6,302 nucleotides of DNA from assembly GCA_913053795.1 (NCBI GenBank), contig CAJXGZ010000138.1, positions 1 through 6,302 on the forward strand, given 5' to 3'. The position numbers were made by a program, and so were the translations under genes. Source of the DNA: an uncultured Rhodospirillales bacterium. Lineage in GTDB: Bacteria > Pseudomonadota > Alphaproteobacteria > Rhodospirillales > 2-02-FULL-58-16. Below, piece after piece: positions 5,858 to 6,302 of the stretch. Positions within the stretch are counted from its first letter, which is position 1. Every line of letters starts with the position of its first letter. Below the pieces are notes generated by a model. That model was given only the letters and a program-made list of their open reading frames with translations, searched no databases and was not told the origin of the DNA.

Positions 5858-6016
5858 TTGGACGTTTTGCGGATTATTATCGCTATTTTTCTTCCACCCG
5901 TGGCCGCTTTCCTCACGGTCGGCATAACCCTTCATTTCTGGATCAATCTGATCTTGACGTTGTTGTTCTTCTTCCCGGGAATGATTCACGCTTTATGGCT
6001 TGCCGTGAAAAAATAA
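5858..6016 (+). CDS. Pmp3/YqaE-family (UPF0057) small membrane protein
   Basis: A 52-residue, two-helix inner-membrane peptide, the normal size of this family, whose members in yeast and bacteria are linked to membrane potential and to salt or other stress. The text from DVLRIIIAIFLPPVAAFL (first helix with the typical double proline) through TVGITLHFWINLILTLL (second helix) to FFPGMIHALWLAV closely follows the family pattern. The family usually begins with Met followed by an acidic or small residue and LLRII, which points to the TTG at 5858 as start. That TTG has no clear ribosome site. The same frame is open back to a GTG at 5675, which would add 61 residues, but these are compositionally unlike a signal peptide or known domain, so I treat that part as non-coding. 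Two other frames overlap here but give no sensible protein. It is divergent from the 119-residue gene. A stress-sigma (EcfG-type) promoter was looked for and not found. Confidence 0.8.
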   Translation: MDVLRIIIAIFLPPVAAFLTVGITLHFWINLILTLLFFFPGMIHALWLAVKK

Positions 6017-6061
6017 CGTTTGTTTTCAATAACAAGAATCTAAAATTGGAAAAACATACGG

Positions 6062-6090
6062 TTGCCTTTCACAATAAGGGGGCATAGTAT
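6062..6090 (+). promoter_or_regulatory. Weak promoter candidate for the gene at the right edge
   Basis: TTGCCT (6062-6067) and TAGTAT (6085-6090) are separated by 17 bases and match the consensus at four of six positions each. The start would lie near 6097, leaving a long leader of about 160 bases before the ATG at 6261. The rest of the 6017-6260 stretch is AT-rich and shows no gene I can support. Confidence 0.22.
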
Positions 6091-6183
6091 CTTAATACGG
6101 GATGACGCTAGGCTTTTGTTGTTTTTCTGAAGTTTTGATTTAAAAACATTTGCTTTTTTCGTCTCGTCGACTGAAATGCCGAT

Positions 6184-6225
6184 AAGACCCAATTCAAAGT
6201 GTGCGCCAATGAGATGGGGGGTCTT
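6184..6225 (+). repeat. Short inverted repeat in the leader of the right-edge gene
   Basis: AAGACCC (6184-6190) is complementary to GGGTCTT (6219-6225). This gives a perfect seven-pair stem with a 28-base loop, followed by the T-rich run TGTTAATT. It lies 35 bases before the ATG at 6261 and just upstream of its ribosome site. It might act in the leader RNA, but a seven-pair stem can arise by chance. Confidence 0.25.
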
Positions 6226-6260
6226 TGTTAATTGCTGAAAGCCTTTGGAGGGCAATCCAA

Positions 6261-6302
6261 ATGAAAGCACTTAAGTTTATTATGGTGATGAGCGCGGCTG
6301 CG
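6261..6302 (+). CDS. Start of a probable exported protein, cut by the window edge
   Basis: Only 14 codons are visible: MKALKFIMVMSAAA. Two lysines followed by a hydrophobic stretch are the shape of a Sec signal peptide, so the product is probably exported to the periplasm or envelope. The start is well supported by GGAGGG (6246-6251 region) about eight bases upstream of the ATG. The function cannot be judged from what is present. Confidence 0.65.
   Translation, partial: MKALKFIMVMSAAA

Noticed and set aside
4814..6260. General stress (EcfG-type) promoters before the STAS and Pmp3-like genes
   Set aside because: GGAAC occurs near 4893, but no CGTT follows at the right spacing; before the Pmp3-like gene only GGAAAC without a proper partner is seen.
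6040..6270. A 76-codon minus-strand frame in the AT-rich gap
   Set aside because: No convincing domain, and its beginning overlaps the well-supported start and ribosome site of the right-edge gene.
1..6302. Mobile elements, CRISPR arrays, tRNA or rRNA genes, attachment sites
   Set aside because: No transposase or integrase motifs, no regularly spaced repeats and no tRNA-like cloverleaf sequence were found in the gaps or elsewhere.

Overview
The window looks like part of an alphaproteobacterial chromosome, most like a member of Rhodospirillales. This is an inference from gene content and order, since no database search was possible. The main evidence is the pair nifR3/dusB followed by ntrB, the classic nitrogen-regulation locus of that class, and a fused ispDF gene. 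Coding regions are fairly GC-rich and the right end is clearly more AT-rich.

Left part (1-2827, all on the minus strand, so read right to left): a CcsA/YpjD-type cytochrome c assembly membrane protein, then dusB (nifR3, tRNA dihydrouridine synthase), then ntrB (nitrogen regulation histidine kinase), which runs off the left edge. dusB and ntrB are 16 bases apart and are almost certainly co-transcribed. The CcsA-like gene is 61 bases upstream of dusB and may be the first gene of the same unit. ntrC would be expected just outside the window.

Middle (2828-4466): a 90-base divergent control region separates the CcsA-like gene from ispDF. It holds two face-to-face promoter candidates whose -10 elements overlap. 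ispDF encodes both the third and the fifth enzyme of the MEP isoprenoid pathway. It converges on cutA, a small trimeric metal-tolerance protein.

Right part (4467-6302): small and less familiar genes. These are an 86-residue tryptophan-rich orphan protein, a single-domain STAS protein (anti-sigma factor antagonist type), an unrecognised 119-residue helical protein converging on it with 9 bases between stops, a Pmp3/YqaE-type two-helix membrane peptide with a TTG start, and the first 14 codons of a probably exported protein.

I found no mobile element, CRISPR array, rRNA, tRNA or phage gene. Most of the window is ordinary core genome. The points most worth a second look are the two unrecognised small proteins, the orphan STAS protein and the unclear start of the Pmp3-like gene.
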